A stretch of DNA of 64,000 nt from contig NZ_CP012332.1 of NCBI RefSeq assembly GCF_001263175.1, positions 4,112,220 to 4,176,219 on the forward strand. Direction: 5' to 3'. A model generated the notes under the pieces. The model saw nothing but the letters and a program-made list of their open reading frames with translations, ran no database searches and was not told the DNA's origin. This document shows, in pieces, positions 8,333 to 16,852 of the stretch (within the stretch, counting starts at the first letter, position 1; every line of letters begins with the position of its first letter). The DNA is from Vulgatibacter incomptus (lineage in GTDB: Bacteria; Myxococcota; Myxococcia; Myxococcales; Vulgatibacteraceae). Both the position numbers and the translations under genes were made by a program.

Positions 8333-9649
8333 CTATCGGGAACGCGATTGGCGGAGCCACGACGCGCGTGCCACCCGCAGTTCGAGCACCGCGAGATCGA
8401 GGCGCCTCGTCGCGGCCTCCAGCCTGCGGAGGGCCACGCCTCGAGCGACGGCGTCCATCGCGCCGCTCTCCACCGCGCGACCGAGTAGCTCGAAGTCCCG
8501 CGAGATGATCGCAGCGGTCGGAACGAGCTCTCGATGGGCGTTTGCGGCCGCCATGTAGGCGGCCCACGCCTGCTGGAGCTCGGCACGGACGTTGGAACGG
8601 ACGATCGCAACACGGGCCGATGCGCCCAGCGATGCGGCTCGTGCCTGCGCACGAGGCTCGCGGGCGCCCTCGAAGATCGGGATCGGCACACCCAGCGAGA
8701 GGACCACCTCCTTCTCCGGCCACGCGGCGCTCAGGCCTGCAGACGAAGGACCGTGGAACGAGCCCTCGGGAATGTCGGACCGCCTGGTGATGAAGTCCAC
8801 GCCCACCGTCGGCACGGGCCACATCAGGCGCTCGTTCATCCGGACGGCCAGCTCCATCGCGTGCGCCTCGGCCTCCGCGGCGCGTACCCTGGGGTCGCGC
8901 TCGATCACGGCATCCGGTTCGTTCTCGTCGGGGGCGTTCGAAGGCTCGTCCGGATCCTCGACCTCCAGGTAGGGCTCCAGCCCGCAGGCCATCAGCCTAG
9001 CCAGGGCGACCCGGGTCGTCTCGACCGCGCCTCTGGCCTGCTCCAGTCCGGCGCGGGCGTCTGCTGCGTCGATCTCCGCCGCGTCGAGGTCGATCCGATT
9101 GCCCTGACCGACTTCGAACCGCTGTCTCTCGGCGTCCACCGCGAGCTCGAAGAGGGCGGACACACGCTTGGCAGAGGTCACGGCGCGCTGGGCAGCCGCG
9201 AGCTGGGCGAAGGCGACGTCCACCGCTTCGTCCAGGGCGCGGAGCGCGTCCTCCCGGTCGTACCTCGTGCGCTCCAGGTCGGCCTCCGCCGAGCCCTTGC
9301 GCGATGACCACGAGCCCGAGACATCGATCGGAAACCGGGCGCCGACGGTGGCGGAATATCCCGCCGACGTTCCAGCGGCGGACGCAGGCGAGAAATCGAT
9401 TGAGAGCGACGGATCGTGCCGCAGCCGACGGCTCGCATCCTCGAGCAGAATCTCTGCGCCGCGAACGCGGGCCTCGAGCTCCGCGGTCTCTGGCGCGTGG
9501 GCGCGAGCTTCGGACCTGGCCTCCTCCAGCGTCATCGGTCTCGCCAGGTCCGTGCAGGATCGGGCCTCGATGAGGCTGGACGCCTGAACATGGGCCGGCC
9601 CACTGAGGGAGAACGCGAGGATTACGAAGGTGCGGCCGGCCCGTTTCAT
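8333..9649 (-). CDS. TolC-family outer-membrane efflux protein of the second RND operon
   Basis: A 438-residue outer-membrane factor, last gene of the BlaI-headed efflux operon. The N-terminal signal peptide runs to about residue 24 (HVQA-SSL). The body shows two OEP repeats: PMTLEEARSEARAHAPETAE opens the first and ERDPRVRAAEAEAHAMEL opens the second, with coiled-coil regions rich in Ala/Glu/Arg. LSLGVPIPIFEGAREPRAQA is the characteristic strand-to-helix junction. Its ATG overlaps the stop codon of the pump gene (ATGA), indicating translational coupling. It differs clearly from the first operon's factor, so the two efflux systems are not recent duplicates. Confidence 0.92.
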   Translation of the reverse strand: MKRAGRTFVILAFSLSGPAHVQASSLIEARSCTDLARPMTLEEARSEARAHAPETAELEARVRGAEILLEDASRRLRHDPSLSIDFSPASAAGTSAGYSATVGARFPIDVSGSWSSRKGSAEADLERTRYDREDALRALDEAVDVAFAQLAAAQRAVTSAKRVSALFELAVDAERQRFEVGQGNRIDLDAAEIDAADARAGLEQARGAVETTRVALARLMACGLEPYLEVEDPDEPSNAPDENEPDAVIERDPRVRAAEAEAHAMELAVRMNERLMWPVPTVGVDFITRRSDIPEGSFHGPSSAGLSAAWPEKEVVLSLGVPIPIFEGAREPRAQARAASLGASARVAIVRSNVRAELQQAWAAYMAAANAHRELVPTAAIISRDFELLGRAVESGAMDAVARGVALRRLEAATRRLDLAVLELRVARASWLRQSRSR

Positions 9650-12600
9650 CCCGGGCCTCCCGCGAGCCGTCGGGTCCGCCGGCTCTCGAGCCAGACGTAG
9701 ACGGTGGGCAGCACGATCAGGTTCAGCGAGGTCGCCGTGACGAGGCCGCCACAGACGATCAGGGCCATCGGGGCCTCGAGCTCGCTGCCGGCGCGGCCGA
9801 TCGAGAGGGCGAGAGGGAGCAGCCCGAGACCCGCCGTTGCCGCCGTCATCACCACAGGAAGCAACCGCTCCTCCGCCGCGCGGAGGATCCTCGCGACGGC
9901 GTCGACGTCCGGCAGCGCCAGCTCGAGGTGACGTTTGTGGGTCACGAGGAGGATCCCGTTGCGCGCGCTGATCCCGAAGAGGGTTACGAAGCCGATGAAC
10001 GCCGCTACGGAGAGCCCGTCCGGGATCAGCGTCGAGGCGAGGACGCCGCCCACGAGCCCCAGGGGAAGGTTGAGCAGTACGATCCCCGCGTCCCGGAGAG
10101 AGCCGAAGGCAGACGCGAGGAACACGACGATCCCGGCGAGGACCAGGCCGCCCACCAGGGCGAGACGCCCTGCCGCCTCTTGCCGGGCGACGGCCTCGCC
10201 GCCGATCTCGATCCGGTAGCCCGGGGGTAGCCGAACCCGCTGCTCGAGCTCGCGAGAGAGGCGGGCAGCCGTCGTCGAGAGCGCCGACCCCGGCGGGCTC
10301 GCCGTGATGGCGACGCGCCGCTCGCCGCCGTCGCGCCGCACCTCGAACGGAGCAGGGACCTCCCGGATCGAGGCGAGGGCCTCGAGGGGAAGCACGCCAG
10401 CGAGACGGGTCGCGATCGGAATGTCACGCAGCGCTCCGCGCTCGCGAAAATCGGGAGGACCGGCGAGGGCGACGTCGACGATGCGTCCCGAGGGATCGAA
10501 GACCTGGGTGACGGTCCGCCCATGTCGCCAGTCGACCACGGCGTCGGCGACCTCGGCAGGTCGGATCCCCGAGGTCAGGAGCCTCGCGCGGTCGGGAACG
10601 ACGAGGAGCTGTGGGAGATCGAGCTGGGGCTCGACGCGAACCGGGCCGAGCTCCGGAATCGTCTGCATCACCGAGGCGATCTGCCCTCCGAGGGCGCGAA
10701 GCTCGCCCAGCTCGGGACCGATGGCCTTGACGACGATCGGCGCGGTCTCGCCTGCAAGGACCTCGTGGATCCTCTCCGAGAGGAACCCTTCGACGACGAA
10801 GCCGATCCCGGGAATGGCGTCGAGCCTGGCCTCGAGCTCTTCGATCGCATGATCCCTGCTCTCGCCGCTGGGCAGCCCGAGATCGAGCTCCATGCTGTGA
10901 ACCGGGGCGCCGTCGTCGTCGAGCTCGGCGCGGCCGATTCGCGTCGCGACGTGCTCCGCAGCGTCGGGCCGGGCGTTCCGATCGATGGCCCGCGCGATCG
11001 CCTCCGCCGCCTCGAGCGACGCTCCCGGAGCGGCGTGAACGTGCGCGATCACCGTGCGCTCGTGGAACTCCGGGAGGAAGCGGCCTCCGAGCGAGGACCA
11101 GGTCAAAACTGCGGCGACCACCGCTGTCGCAGCCGAGCCGAACACGATCCGGGGATGCCCGACGGCCTTCCCGAGGAGGAGCCGGTACCGGAGCAGCAGC
11201 CAGGTCGCGAGCCGGGTCGGGTTGGCCTCGGTCGCTGCCACGCGCGGGAGGAGGAGCCCGCACATCGCCGGAGTCACCGTCAGCGCGACGAGGAGTGAGG
11301 CCGCGATGGCGAGGACATAGGATTGCGCCAAGGGCGAGAAGATCCGCCCCGCGATCCCTCCCAGGAAGATCACCGGCAGGAGGACGACGCAGACGATCAC
11401 CGTGGCGTAGACCACGGAGCCGCGGATCTCCTTCGATGCGTCCCGGATCACGTCGAGGGCGGGCCTCGGCTCGATTCGGAGCGCGTTCTCCCTCAGGCGG
11501 CGCCAGACGTTCTCGACGTCCACGATGGCGTCGTCCACGACCTCGCCGACGGCGATCGCGAGGCCGCCGAGGATCATCCCGTTGATCGTCTCCCCTCGGA
11601 GGACGAGCACCGTGAGAGCGGCGACGAGGGACAAGGGGATCGCGGTCAGGCTGATCGCCGCCAAGGTCTTGGACCGCAGGAAGGCGATCAGCACCGCGAC
11701 CACGAGGACGCCGCCGAGGAGCATCGCGTGGACGACGCTGCGGACCGAGGTCCGCACGAAGTCGGCCTGGCGCGAGACCGGCGCCTCGAAGCGAGCGCGG
11801 GCTGGAGCGGCAGCCGCGAGCTCGTCGAGCGCGGCTTCGACCCGCCGGGTCAGCTCGAGGGTGTCCGTTCCCGGGAGCTTGTTGACCTGGAGGTAGAGCG
11901 AGGGACGCCCGTCGTGGATCGCCGCGCCTACCTTCGGGACGGTGGCCATGACCACGTCGGCCACGTCGCCGACGCGGACGGGCACGCCGTCAGGCGACAC
12001 CACCACCACGTCGCCGAGGTCGGTGAGGGCACGAGCGAGGGGAAGGTGCGTATCGGTGACGACCTCGAGACGTGCGTCCCCACTGGTGGTGAAGCCGGCG
12101 CCGGCAGGCGCCTGGGCGTCTCTCAGGGCCAGCGCCAGGTCCTGGATGGAGACCCCGCGGGCATGGAGCCTGGCCAGATTGGGCTGGACCTCGATCCGCT
12201 CCACCGCGCCGCCGTGGATGCCGACATGGGCCACCCCCGGGATCCCGAGGAGGCGAGGTCTCACGACCCAGTCGCCAAAGGCGCGCAGGTCCCGAAGCTC
12301 CTGTTCGGACGCATCTTCCGGGAGGGAGATCGAAACCTTGAGGAGCGCGTTGAGGGCCGCTGTTACGGGCGCGAGGCGTGGGAGTCCAACCGACAGCGGC
12401 AGTTGGGCTCGCGCGAGCTCGAGCCTCTCGGTCACGAGCTGCCTGGCGCGGTAGACGTCGACGGCCTCGTCGAAGGTGAGCGTGATCACGGAGAGGCCCG
12501 GGCCGCTGGACGAGCGCATGGAATCCAGCGAGGGCGTGCCGAGGAGCGCCCGCTCCAACGGGCGTGTCACCAGCTCTTCCAGCTCCAACGTGCTCATGCC

Positions 12601-12771
12601 CGGGGCTTCGGTCTGGACCACGACCTGGGGTGGCAGAAACTCCGGGAGCACGTCCCACGGCGCGCGCGCACTGACCGCGATGCCGCAGCAGAAGAGGGCG
12701 CCTGCGACGAGGACGACGATGAGCCGATGGCGGATCGACCACGCGATCAGGCCGTCGAAGAGGCGATCCAC
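9646..12771 (-). CDS. Heavy-metal efflux RND permease (CusA/CzcA family, variant TM4 motif)
   Basis: A 1041-residue RND pump with the family's 12-helix architecture (first helix about 16-34, TM2-TM6 from about 345). The N-terminal half carries HME signatures such as VVVQTEAPGMSTLELEELVT and RPLERALLGTP. In TM4 the motif is VGEVVDDAIVDVENVWRRL (408-426): the CzcA-type DFG is absent and the acidic residues are E410, D413, D414, D418 and E420. This matches a distinct HME-RND subgroup often lacking a proven substrate. The start at 12771 lies 3 bp after the adaptor stop. Context (a BlaI/M56 regulator pair) suggests induction by an envelope or metal signal. Family is certain, substrate is not. Confidence 0.94.
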   Translation of the reverse strand: MDRLFDGLIAWSIRHRLIVVLVAGALFCCGIAVSARAPWDVLPEFLPPQVVVQTEAPGMSTLELEELVTRPLERALLGTPSLDSMRSSSGPGLSVITLTFDEAVDVYRARQLVTERLELARAQLPLSVGLPRLAPVTAALNALLKVSISLPEDASEQELRDLRAFGDWVVRPRLLGIPGVAHVGIHGGAVERIEVQPNLARLHARGVSIQDLALALRDAQAPAGAGFTTSGDARLEVVTDTHLPLARALTDLGDVVVVSPDGVPVRVGDVADVVMATVPKVGAAIHDGRPSLYLQVNKLPGTDTLELTRRVEAALDELAAAAPARARFEAPVSRQADFVRTSVRSVVHAMLLGGVLVVAVLIAFLRSKTLAAISLTAIPLSLVAALTVLVLRGETINGMILGGLAIAVGEVVDDAIVDVENVWRRLRENALRIEPRPALDVIRDASKEIRGSVVYATVIVCVVLLPVIFLGGIAGRIFSPLAQSYVLAIAASLLVALTVTPAMCGLLLPRVAATEANPTRLATWLLLRYRLLLGKAVGHPRIVFGSAATAVVAAVLTWSSLGGRFLPEFHERTVIAHVHAAPGASLEAAEAIARAIDRNARPDAAEHVATRIGRAELDDDGAPVHSMELDLGLPSGESRDHAIEELEARLDAIPGIGFVVEGFLSERIHEVLAGETAPIVVKAIGPELGELRALGGQIASVMQTIPELGPVRVEPQLDLPQLLVVPDRARLLTSGIRPAEVADAVVDWRHGRTVTQVFDPSGRIVDVALAGPPDFRERGALRDIPIATRLAGVLPLEALASIREVPAPFEVRRDGGERRVAITASPPGSALSTTAARLSRELEQRVRLPPGYRIEIGGEAVARQEAAGRLALVGGLVLAGIVVFLASAFGSLRDAGIVLLNLPLGLVGGVLASTLIPDGLSVAAFIGFVTLFGISARNGILLVTHKRHLELALPDVDAVARILRAAEERLLPVVMTAATAGLGLLPLALSIGRAGSELEAPMALIVCGGLVTATSLNLIVLPTVYVWLESRRTRRLAGGPG

Positions 12772-12774
12772 GGC

Positions 12775-13968
12775 TCAGTCGACCTCGAGGAGGGAGCGAA
12801 GCGTCTCCCCACGGAGACCCATCGCCCCGGACACGACGATCCGCTCGCCGACCTTCAGGCCCGTGCCGATCCGGACACGACCGGCGAGCCGCGCCACGGC
12901 CGTCACGAGGCGTGGCCGGAACGCTCCGTCGGCACCTTCGACGAAGACCAGGTCGCCGCCGACGACGGGGACGAGCGCCGCCTCCGGGACGACCACGCCC
13001 GACGAAGCGCCGACCGCGACGCGGACCGGTACGGATGCGCCCGGGAGAAGACGAAGGGCGTTCGATTCATCGACCTCGAGGCGATCCCTCCGGGCTCCGT
13101 CGTTGCCGACGACGCCTCCCGTCCCGACCAGGCGAGCGGGGATCCACTCGGATCCCGCGCGGATCTCGTAGGAGTCGCCGGAGGGCTCGTCGGGAGCGGC
13201 GAGCACGTCGATCCAGCGTGGACCCTTCGCGATCACGTGTGCGATCACGTCGCCGGGATGGACGACCGCACCGAGGTTGACGTCGAAGGCAGCGAGGCGC
13301 CCCGACTCCGGTGTGAAGAGGGGTACTGCCCCATGACCTCGACTCGCCGCGCGTGCCCGTTCGAGGCCGGCGATTCGAGCGCGGGTCGTCTCCACCAGCG
13401 TGTCCGCTTCCTGCCGGGCCTGTCCGCTGACGATCGTGGCTTCGGACAGGGCGTTCGCTCGGGCGGCGGCGGCCTCGTGGAGCGAGAGCTCCCGACGTGC
13501 CGCCTGGAGCTGGCCGGCGAGGTCGGCCGCCTGCACGTCGACGCCGATGCGCTCGGAGGGGGAGAGGAGCGGCTCTAGGATCGCGAGGATTGCGCCCGCC
13601 TGGAGATCGTCTCCGATCGAGAGGGGGGACACCTCCGATACGCGGGCGAGGGTGGGTGAGACGATCGAGATCCCGTCGACCGGGCGGGCCAAGACGCGTC
13701 CCAAGCGGAGTCGAACATCGGGAAGATCGACGAGGGCGGCGGCCTCGACCCGCAGGCCGAGAGATGCCCGATCGCTGGCGCTCAGCCGCACCGAGCCGTC
13801 GGGCTGGAGCCTCTGACTCCTGGCTGCCTCGCCATCGCGGCCGGGATCCGGGTCTCCCTTGCAGGAAGCACCGCCGAGCGCCGCGACGAGGAGGATCGCC
13901 GCGACGAGGTCTCCTCGCCCTGCTCCGCAGGAGGCGCGCCTTCCGTCGTGGAGGCCATGGGCGCTCAC
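12775..13968 (-). CDS. RND efflux periplasmic adaptor lipoprotein
   Basis: A 397-residue HlyD/CusB-type adaptor. The frame stays open far upstream, but the natural start is GTG at 13968, which overlaps the TGA of the M56 peptidase gene (GTGA), the same coupling seen at the next junction. From there the protein begins with a short Arg/Gly stretch and a hydrophobic run ending LGGASC, a plausible lipobox (Cys at about residue 36), so it is probably anchored by lipid. Then come barrel and lipoyl-like segments (IVSPTLARVSEVSPLSIGDD), a coiled-coil hairpin (about 125-190), and the C-terminal region with VVVPEAALVPVVGGDLVFVE. It sits between regulator and pump genes and must form the tripartite complex with them. 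Confidence 0.9.
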   Translation of the reverse strand: MSAHGLHDGRRASCGAGRGDLVAAILLVAALGGASCKGDPDPGRDGEAARSQRLQPDGSVRLSASDRASLGLRVEAAALVDLPDVRLRLGRVLARPVDGISIVSPTLARVSEVSPLSIGDDLQAGAILAILEPLLSPSERIGVDVQAADLAGQLQAARRELSLHEAAAARANALSEATIVSGQARQEADTLVETTRARIAGLERARAASRGHGAVPLFTPESGRLAAFDVNLGAVVHPGDVIAHVIAKGPRWIDVLAAPDEPSGDSYEIRAGSEWIPARLVGTGGVVGNDGARRDRLEVDESNALRLLPGASVPVRVAVGASSGVVVPEAALVPVVGGDLVFVEGADGAFRPRLVTAVARLAGRVRIGTGLKVGERIVVSGAMGLRGETLRSLLEVD

Positions 13969-14837
13969 GGCAGGTTGCCGCAGAGCCACTCGGCGATCGA
14001 ATCTCCCACGGTGCTCCCCAGGGAGACGAAGAGCGCCGCCGAGGCGAGCCACGCAATGCGGAGACGTTTGGAAGGAGGAGTCCAGGTCGGGACCGGGGCG
14101 AGCAAGCGCTCCACCCGGTCGCGCAAGGCGCCTCCCGGTCCTTCGATTGCCGCGAGAGAAGTCGAACGGGCAGCGTCGTATCCCGCTGCCTTCAGCACGG
14201 CGGCGGCGAGAGCGGCTCCGTCCGAGCCGGCACGCCTGGCGTCCTCGTCCCTGGCGATCCCGAGCGCATGTCTCCAATTCGCGAGGTGCAGCGCGGGAGC
14301 GCGAAGGGGCCATTGCAGATCGGCGATCACTTGCCCGATCCAGAGTCGAAGCGGGTCGTGGCCCGCGACATGGGCCGCCTCGTGGGCGAGCACCGCGTCG
14401 CGTTCCTCGTCGTCGAGGCCGGCGAGGAATTCGGAGGAGACGACCACGCGGGGCCGGAGGATCCCGACCGCAGCCGCAGTGGAAACCTCGGGGCGAACCA
14501 GAGCGGACCGGACGGCGCGGATCCCCGCGCGAACGACCACCGGGCCATAGAGCAGGGCCGCGAGGGTCAGCGAGAGCGGCGGAATCTCGTCGGATTGCTC
14601 CGGCTCCGTGTGTGCCCAGCCGATCAGGAAGAAGATGGCCGCTGCCATCGGCAGCATAGGCAGGACCAGCCTTCGGAAGCTCGTCCGCTCCGCGACTTGA
14701 GCGCTCGTTTCGGGGGAGGCTTCGCGTCGAGGCGCCCGGAAGGGCAGCCGGCACGCGATCCAGACGAGACATCCCGAGGCCAGCGCGAAGACGGCCCCCG
14801 CCATCTCGCGGCTGATCAGGGCCGGCTCGGGGCTCAC
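13965..14837 (-). CDS. M56-family (BlaR1/MecR1-like) membrane metallopeptidase, probable signal transducer
   Basis: A 290-residue protein with several hydrophobic helices (about 10-30, 58-75, 88-108 and one near 262-278) and a zinc-protease motif in VLAHEAAHVAGHD, i.e. H152-E153-x-x-H156. This is the gluzincin core of the M56 family, in which BlaR1/MecR1 sense a ligand and bring about cleavage of the BlaI/MecI repressor. Unlike BlaR1 there is no C-terminal penicillin-binding sensor domain: after the last helix only about ten residues remain, so the signal is unlikely to be a beta-lactam sensed by such a domain. The GTG start at 14837 overlaps the repressor stop codon. The adjacent efflux genes suggest metal or envelope stress as the signal (inference). 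Confidence 0.88.
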   Translation of the reverse strand: MSPEPALISREMAGAVFALASGCLVWIACRLPFRAPRREASPETSAQVAERTSFRRLVLPMLPMAAAIFFLIGWAHTEPEQSDEIPPLSLTLAALLYGPVVVRAGIRAVRSALVRPEVSTAAAVGILRPRVVVSSEFLAGLDDEERDAVLAHEAAHVAGHDPLRLWIGQVIADLQWPLRAPALHLANWRHALGIARDEDARRAGSDGAALAAAVLKAAGYDAARSTSLAAIEGPGGALRDRVERLLAPVPTWTPPSKRLRIAWLASAALFVSLGSTVGDSIAEWLCGNLP

Positions 14838-15229
14838 GGGTTCTCCTTTCGCTCGCGCTTCTGCGCGACCAAGCGTCCGAGCTCGTCGAGGAGAGTCGCG
14901 TCGACGGTCTCGACCGCGTCGATCAGCGCCGCCATTGCGGGCCTCGGCTCGTCTCCCAGGAGTCGTCGCACGACGTCGCGCGCCCGCTCCTTGCCGATCG
15001 CCTCTCGGCTCGCCGCCGCTCGGTAGACGAACGCCTTTCCTTCGCGGCGACGCGACACCAGGCCCTTCTCGTGGAGCCGGTCGAGGACCTTTGCGGTGGT
15101 CGTGTAGACGAGGCCTCGGGGATCGCCGATGCGCTGGTGGACTTCGCGAGCCGAAGCCGGCCCGAGCTCCCACAGCGCACCGAGGGCCGCGAGCTCGAGA
15201 TCCCCTCCGGGGAGGTTGGGAGTGCTCAT
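14834..15229 (-). CDS. BlaI/MecI/CopY-family transcriptional repressor
   Basis: A 131-residue protein with an N-terminal winged helix (about 8-80): LELAALGALWELGPASAREV, then VYTTTAKVLDRLHEKGLVSR, the recognition-helix region shared by BlaI, MecI and CopY, then the wing RREGKAFVYRA. The C-terminal half is the dimerisation helix bundle. It heads a five-gene minus-strand operon with an M56 peptidase and a tripartite RND pump. In the family, repression is relieved when the partner peptidase triggers cleavage of the repressor; here that is inferred from gene order. The start at 15229 has no clear Shine-Dalgarno (upstream is CTCCCCTTCC) and lies close to the predicted transcription start, so translation from a very short leader is likely. 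A perfect palindrome sits 12-33 bp upstream. Confidence 0.92.
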   Translation of the reverse strand: MSTPNLPGGDLELAALGALWELGPASAREVHQRIGDPRGLVYTTTAKVLDRLHEKGLVSRRREGKAFVYRAAASREAIGKERARDVVRRLLGDEPRPAMAALIDAVETVDATLLDELGRLVAQKRERKENP

Positions 15230-15239
15230 GGAAGGGGAG

Positions 15240-15267
15240 CATCTACGACGCGCGTCGTAGATGTCAA
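15240..15267 (-). promoter_or_regulatory. Promoter of the repressor/efflux operon with a palindromic operator
   Basis: On the minus strand a consensus -35 TTGACA (15267-15262) is followed after 16 bp by a weak -10 TAGATG (15245-15240). A perfect 22-bp palindrome, half-site ATCTACGACGC at 15241-15251 and its reverse complement at 15252-15262, fills the whole spacer and touches both boxes. BlaI/CopY-type repressors bind dyads placed exactly like this (half-sites of the CTAC/TACA type), so this is very probably the autoregulatory operator. A second unpaired copy of CTACGACGCG occurs at 15287-15296. Confidence 0.8.
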
Positions 15268-15286
15268 GACCGTGGACGGGGCGCCT

Positions 15287-16282
15287 CTACGACGCGCTGA
15301 TCGTCCCGCAGATCTGCGCCGTGATCTCGAGGGATCGCAGCCTCGCGGCGTGGTCGTAGACGTGCGACGTGACCATCAGCTCGTCGATCCCGGTGGGCTC
15401 AAGGAAGGCCTCGATCGCGGCCTGCACAGTCGCGGGCGATCCGACGGCCGAGTACACGAGGGTGCGCGCGACCGTCGCGAGCTCCGCGGGCGACGCGAGC
15501 GACGCGAGGTCGTCCAAGGGCGGCGGAAGCTGGCCCGGCGTGCCGCGCCGCAACGCGAGGAACTGCTGCTGCTGGGAGGTGAAGAGTCTCCGGGCTTCAC
15601 TGTCCGTGTCCGCTGCGACGATGTTCAGCACCGCCATCGCGTAGGGCCGGTCGAGCTGCTCGGACGGCTGGAACTCGCGCCGGTAGAGCTCGAGGGCGGC
15701 GAGGAGGGCGTCCGGCGCGAAGTGCGACGCGAAGGCGTACGGCAGGCCGAGGGCGGCGGCGAGGCGGGCGCCGAAGGTGCTCGAGCCGAGGAGCCAGAGC
15801 GGCACGTCGAGGCCCGCACCGGGGACGGCGCGCACGGCCTGGCCCGGGTCGGCGGGGCGGAACCAGCCCTGCAGCTCGAGGACGTCGTCCGGGAAGGTGT
15901 CGGAGGAGGCCGGGTTGCGGCGGAGCGCGTGGGTGGTGAGGGGATCGGTCCCGGGCGCCCGGCCGAGGCCGAGGTCGATGCGGCCCGGGTAGAGGGAGGC
16001 GAGGGTGCCGAACTGCTCGGCGACGAGGAGGGGCGCGTGATTGGGGAGCATCACGCCGCCGCTGCCGACCCGGATCGTGCTCGTGCCGCCGGCGATGTAG
16101 CCGATCGCGACGGCGGTGGCCGAGCTCGCGATGCCGGTCATGTTGTGGTGCTCGGCCAGCCAGAAGCGGCGGAAGCCCCACTTCTCGGCGTGCTGAGCGA
16201 GGTCGAGCGAGTTGCGGAGCGCTTGGCCGGCGTCGCTGCCTTGGACGATGGGGGCGAGGTCGAGGATCGAGACGGGGACCAT
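15287..16282 (-). CDS. LLM-class flavin-dependent oxidoreductase (luciferase-like monooxygenase)
   Basis: A 331-residue cytoplasmic enzyme of the bacterial luciferase superfamily, YhbW/MsnO8-like branch, expected to use reduced flavin and oxygen on an unknown substrate. Family hallmarks are the N-terminal strand [54 protein letters not shown] and [19 protein letters not shown], all in the usual order, and length is standard. It starts at ATG 16282 and its stop overlaps a half-copy of the downstream operator. It shares strand with arfB upstream (38-bp gap) and the efflux operon downstream; cotranscription with the latter would bypass the repressor, so a separate unit is more likely. Confidence 0.9.
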   Translation of the reverse strand: MVPVSILDLAPIVQGSDAGQALRNSLDLAQHAEKWGFRRFWLAEHHNMTGIASSATAVAIGYIAGGTSTIRVGSGGVMLPNHAPLLVAEQFGTLASLYPGRIDLGLGRAPGTDPLTTHALRRNPASSDTFPDDVLELQGWFRPADPGQAVRAVPGAGLDVPLWLLGSSTFGARLAAALGLPYAFASHFAPDALLAALELYRREFQPSEQLDRPYAMAVLNIVAADTDSEARRLFTSQQQQFLALRRGTPGQLPPPLDDLASLASPAELATVARTLVYSAVGSPATVQAAIEAFLEPTGIDELMVTSHVYDHAARLRSLEITAQICGTISAS

Positions 16283-16320
16283 AGGGCCCGGAGCATAAGG
16301 CCAGCGCCGCGTTCCGCCGC

Positions 16321-16752
16321 TCAGTCTTGGTAGGACCCCGATCGACCCTTCTTGATCGCCCCGCGGTGCTGCTTGCCGGCGAGGCGGCGCTCCTTCGAGC
16401 CGCGGGTGGGCTTCGTCGGACGACGCGGGCGGGGCGGCGGCGCCGTGGCCTCGGCGAGGAGCGTCGCCAGCTTCGCCAGCGCAGCCTCCCGGTTGCGGAG
16501 CTGCGAGCGGTTGTCCGACGCCCGCACGGTGATCACGCCGTCGCCAGAGAGGCGGCCCGCGAGGCGCTGCAGCGCCCGCTCCTTGAACAGGCCCGGCAGC
16601 GCGCGTGAGCCGGCGACATCAAACGACAGCTCGACCGCCGAGTCGGTGGTGTTCACGTGCTGGCCGCCCGGCCCGGAGGAGCGGGAGAAGCGCCAGCTCA
16701 GCTCGGCCTCGGGGATGAAGACCGAGCCTCGAATGTGGATCGCGCCGAGCAT
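16321..16752 (-). CDS. arfB: Alternative ribosome-rescue factor ArfB (peptidyl-tRNA hydrolase)
   Basis: A 143-residue release-factor-like protein that hydrolyses peptidyl-tRNA on stalled ribosomes. The catalytic GGQ is at residues 29-31 inside [16 protein letters not shown], and the C-terminal tail is rich in Arg/Lys ([20 protein letters not shown]...) as needed to enter the empty mRNA channel. Length is normal for ArfB/YaeJ and too short for a canonical release factor, which would need the domain that reads stop codons. This is the intact copy; two remnants of related genes lie near 54.6 and 56.3 kb. Confidence 0.95.
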   Translation of the reverse strand: MLGAIHIRGSVFIPEAELSWRFSRSSGPGGQHVNTTDSAVELSFDVAGSRALPGLFKERALQRLAGRLSGDGVITVRASDNRSQLRNREAALAKLATLLAEATAPPPRPRRPTKPTRGSKERRLAGKQHRGAIKKGRSGSYQD

Positions 16753-16852
16753 CTAGGACAGACATCCCCGCGCGGTGCAGGCAGGGGCAGGGATCGAGAA
16801 GGGAACCATCGGCCCCGCAGGATATGCCTCGCGCGAGAGATCGCCAGTAAAG

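Noticed and set aside
11323-13578. 751-codon plus-strand open frame
   Set aside because: It overlaps the second pump and adaptor in antisense and reads as low-complexity charged sequence.
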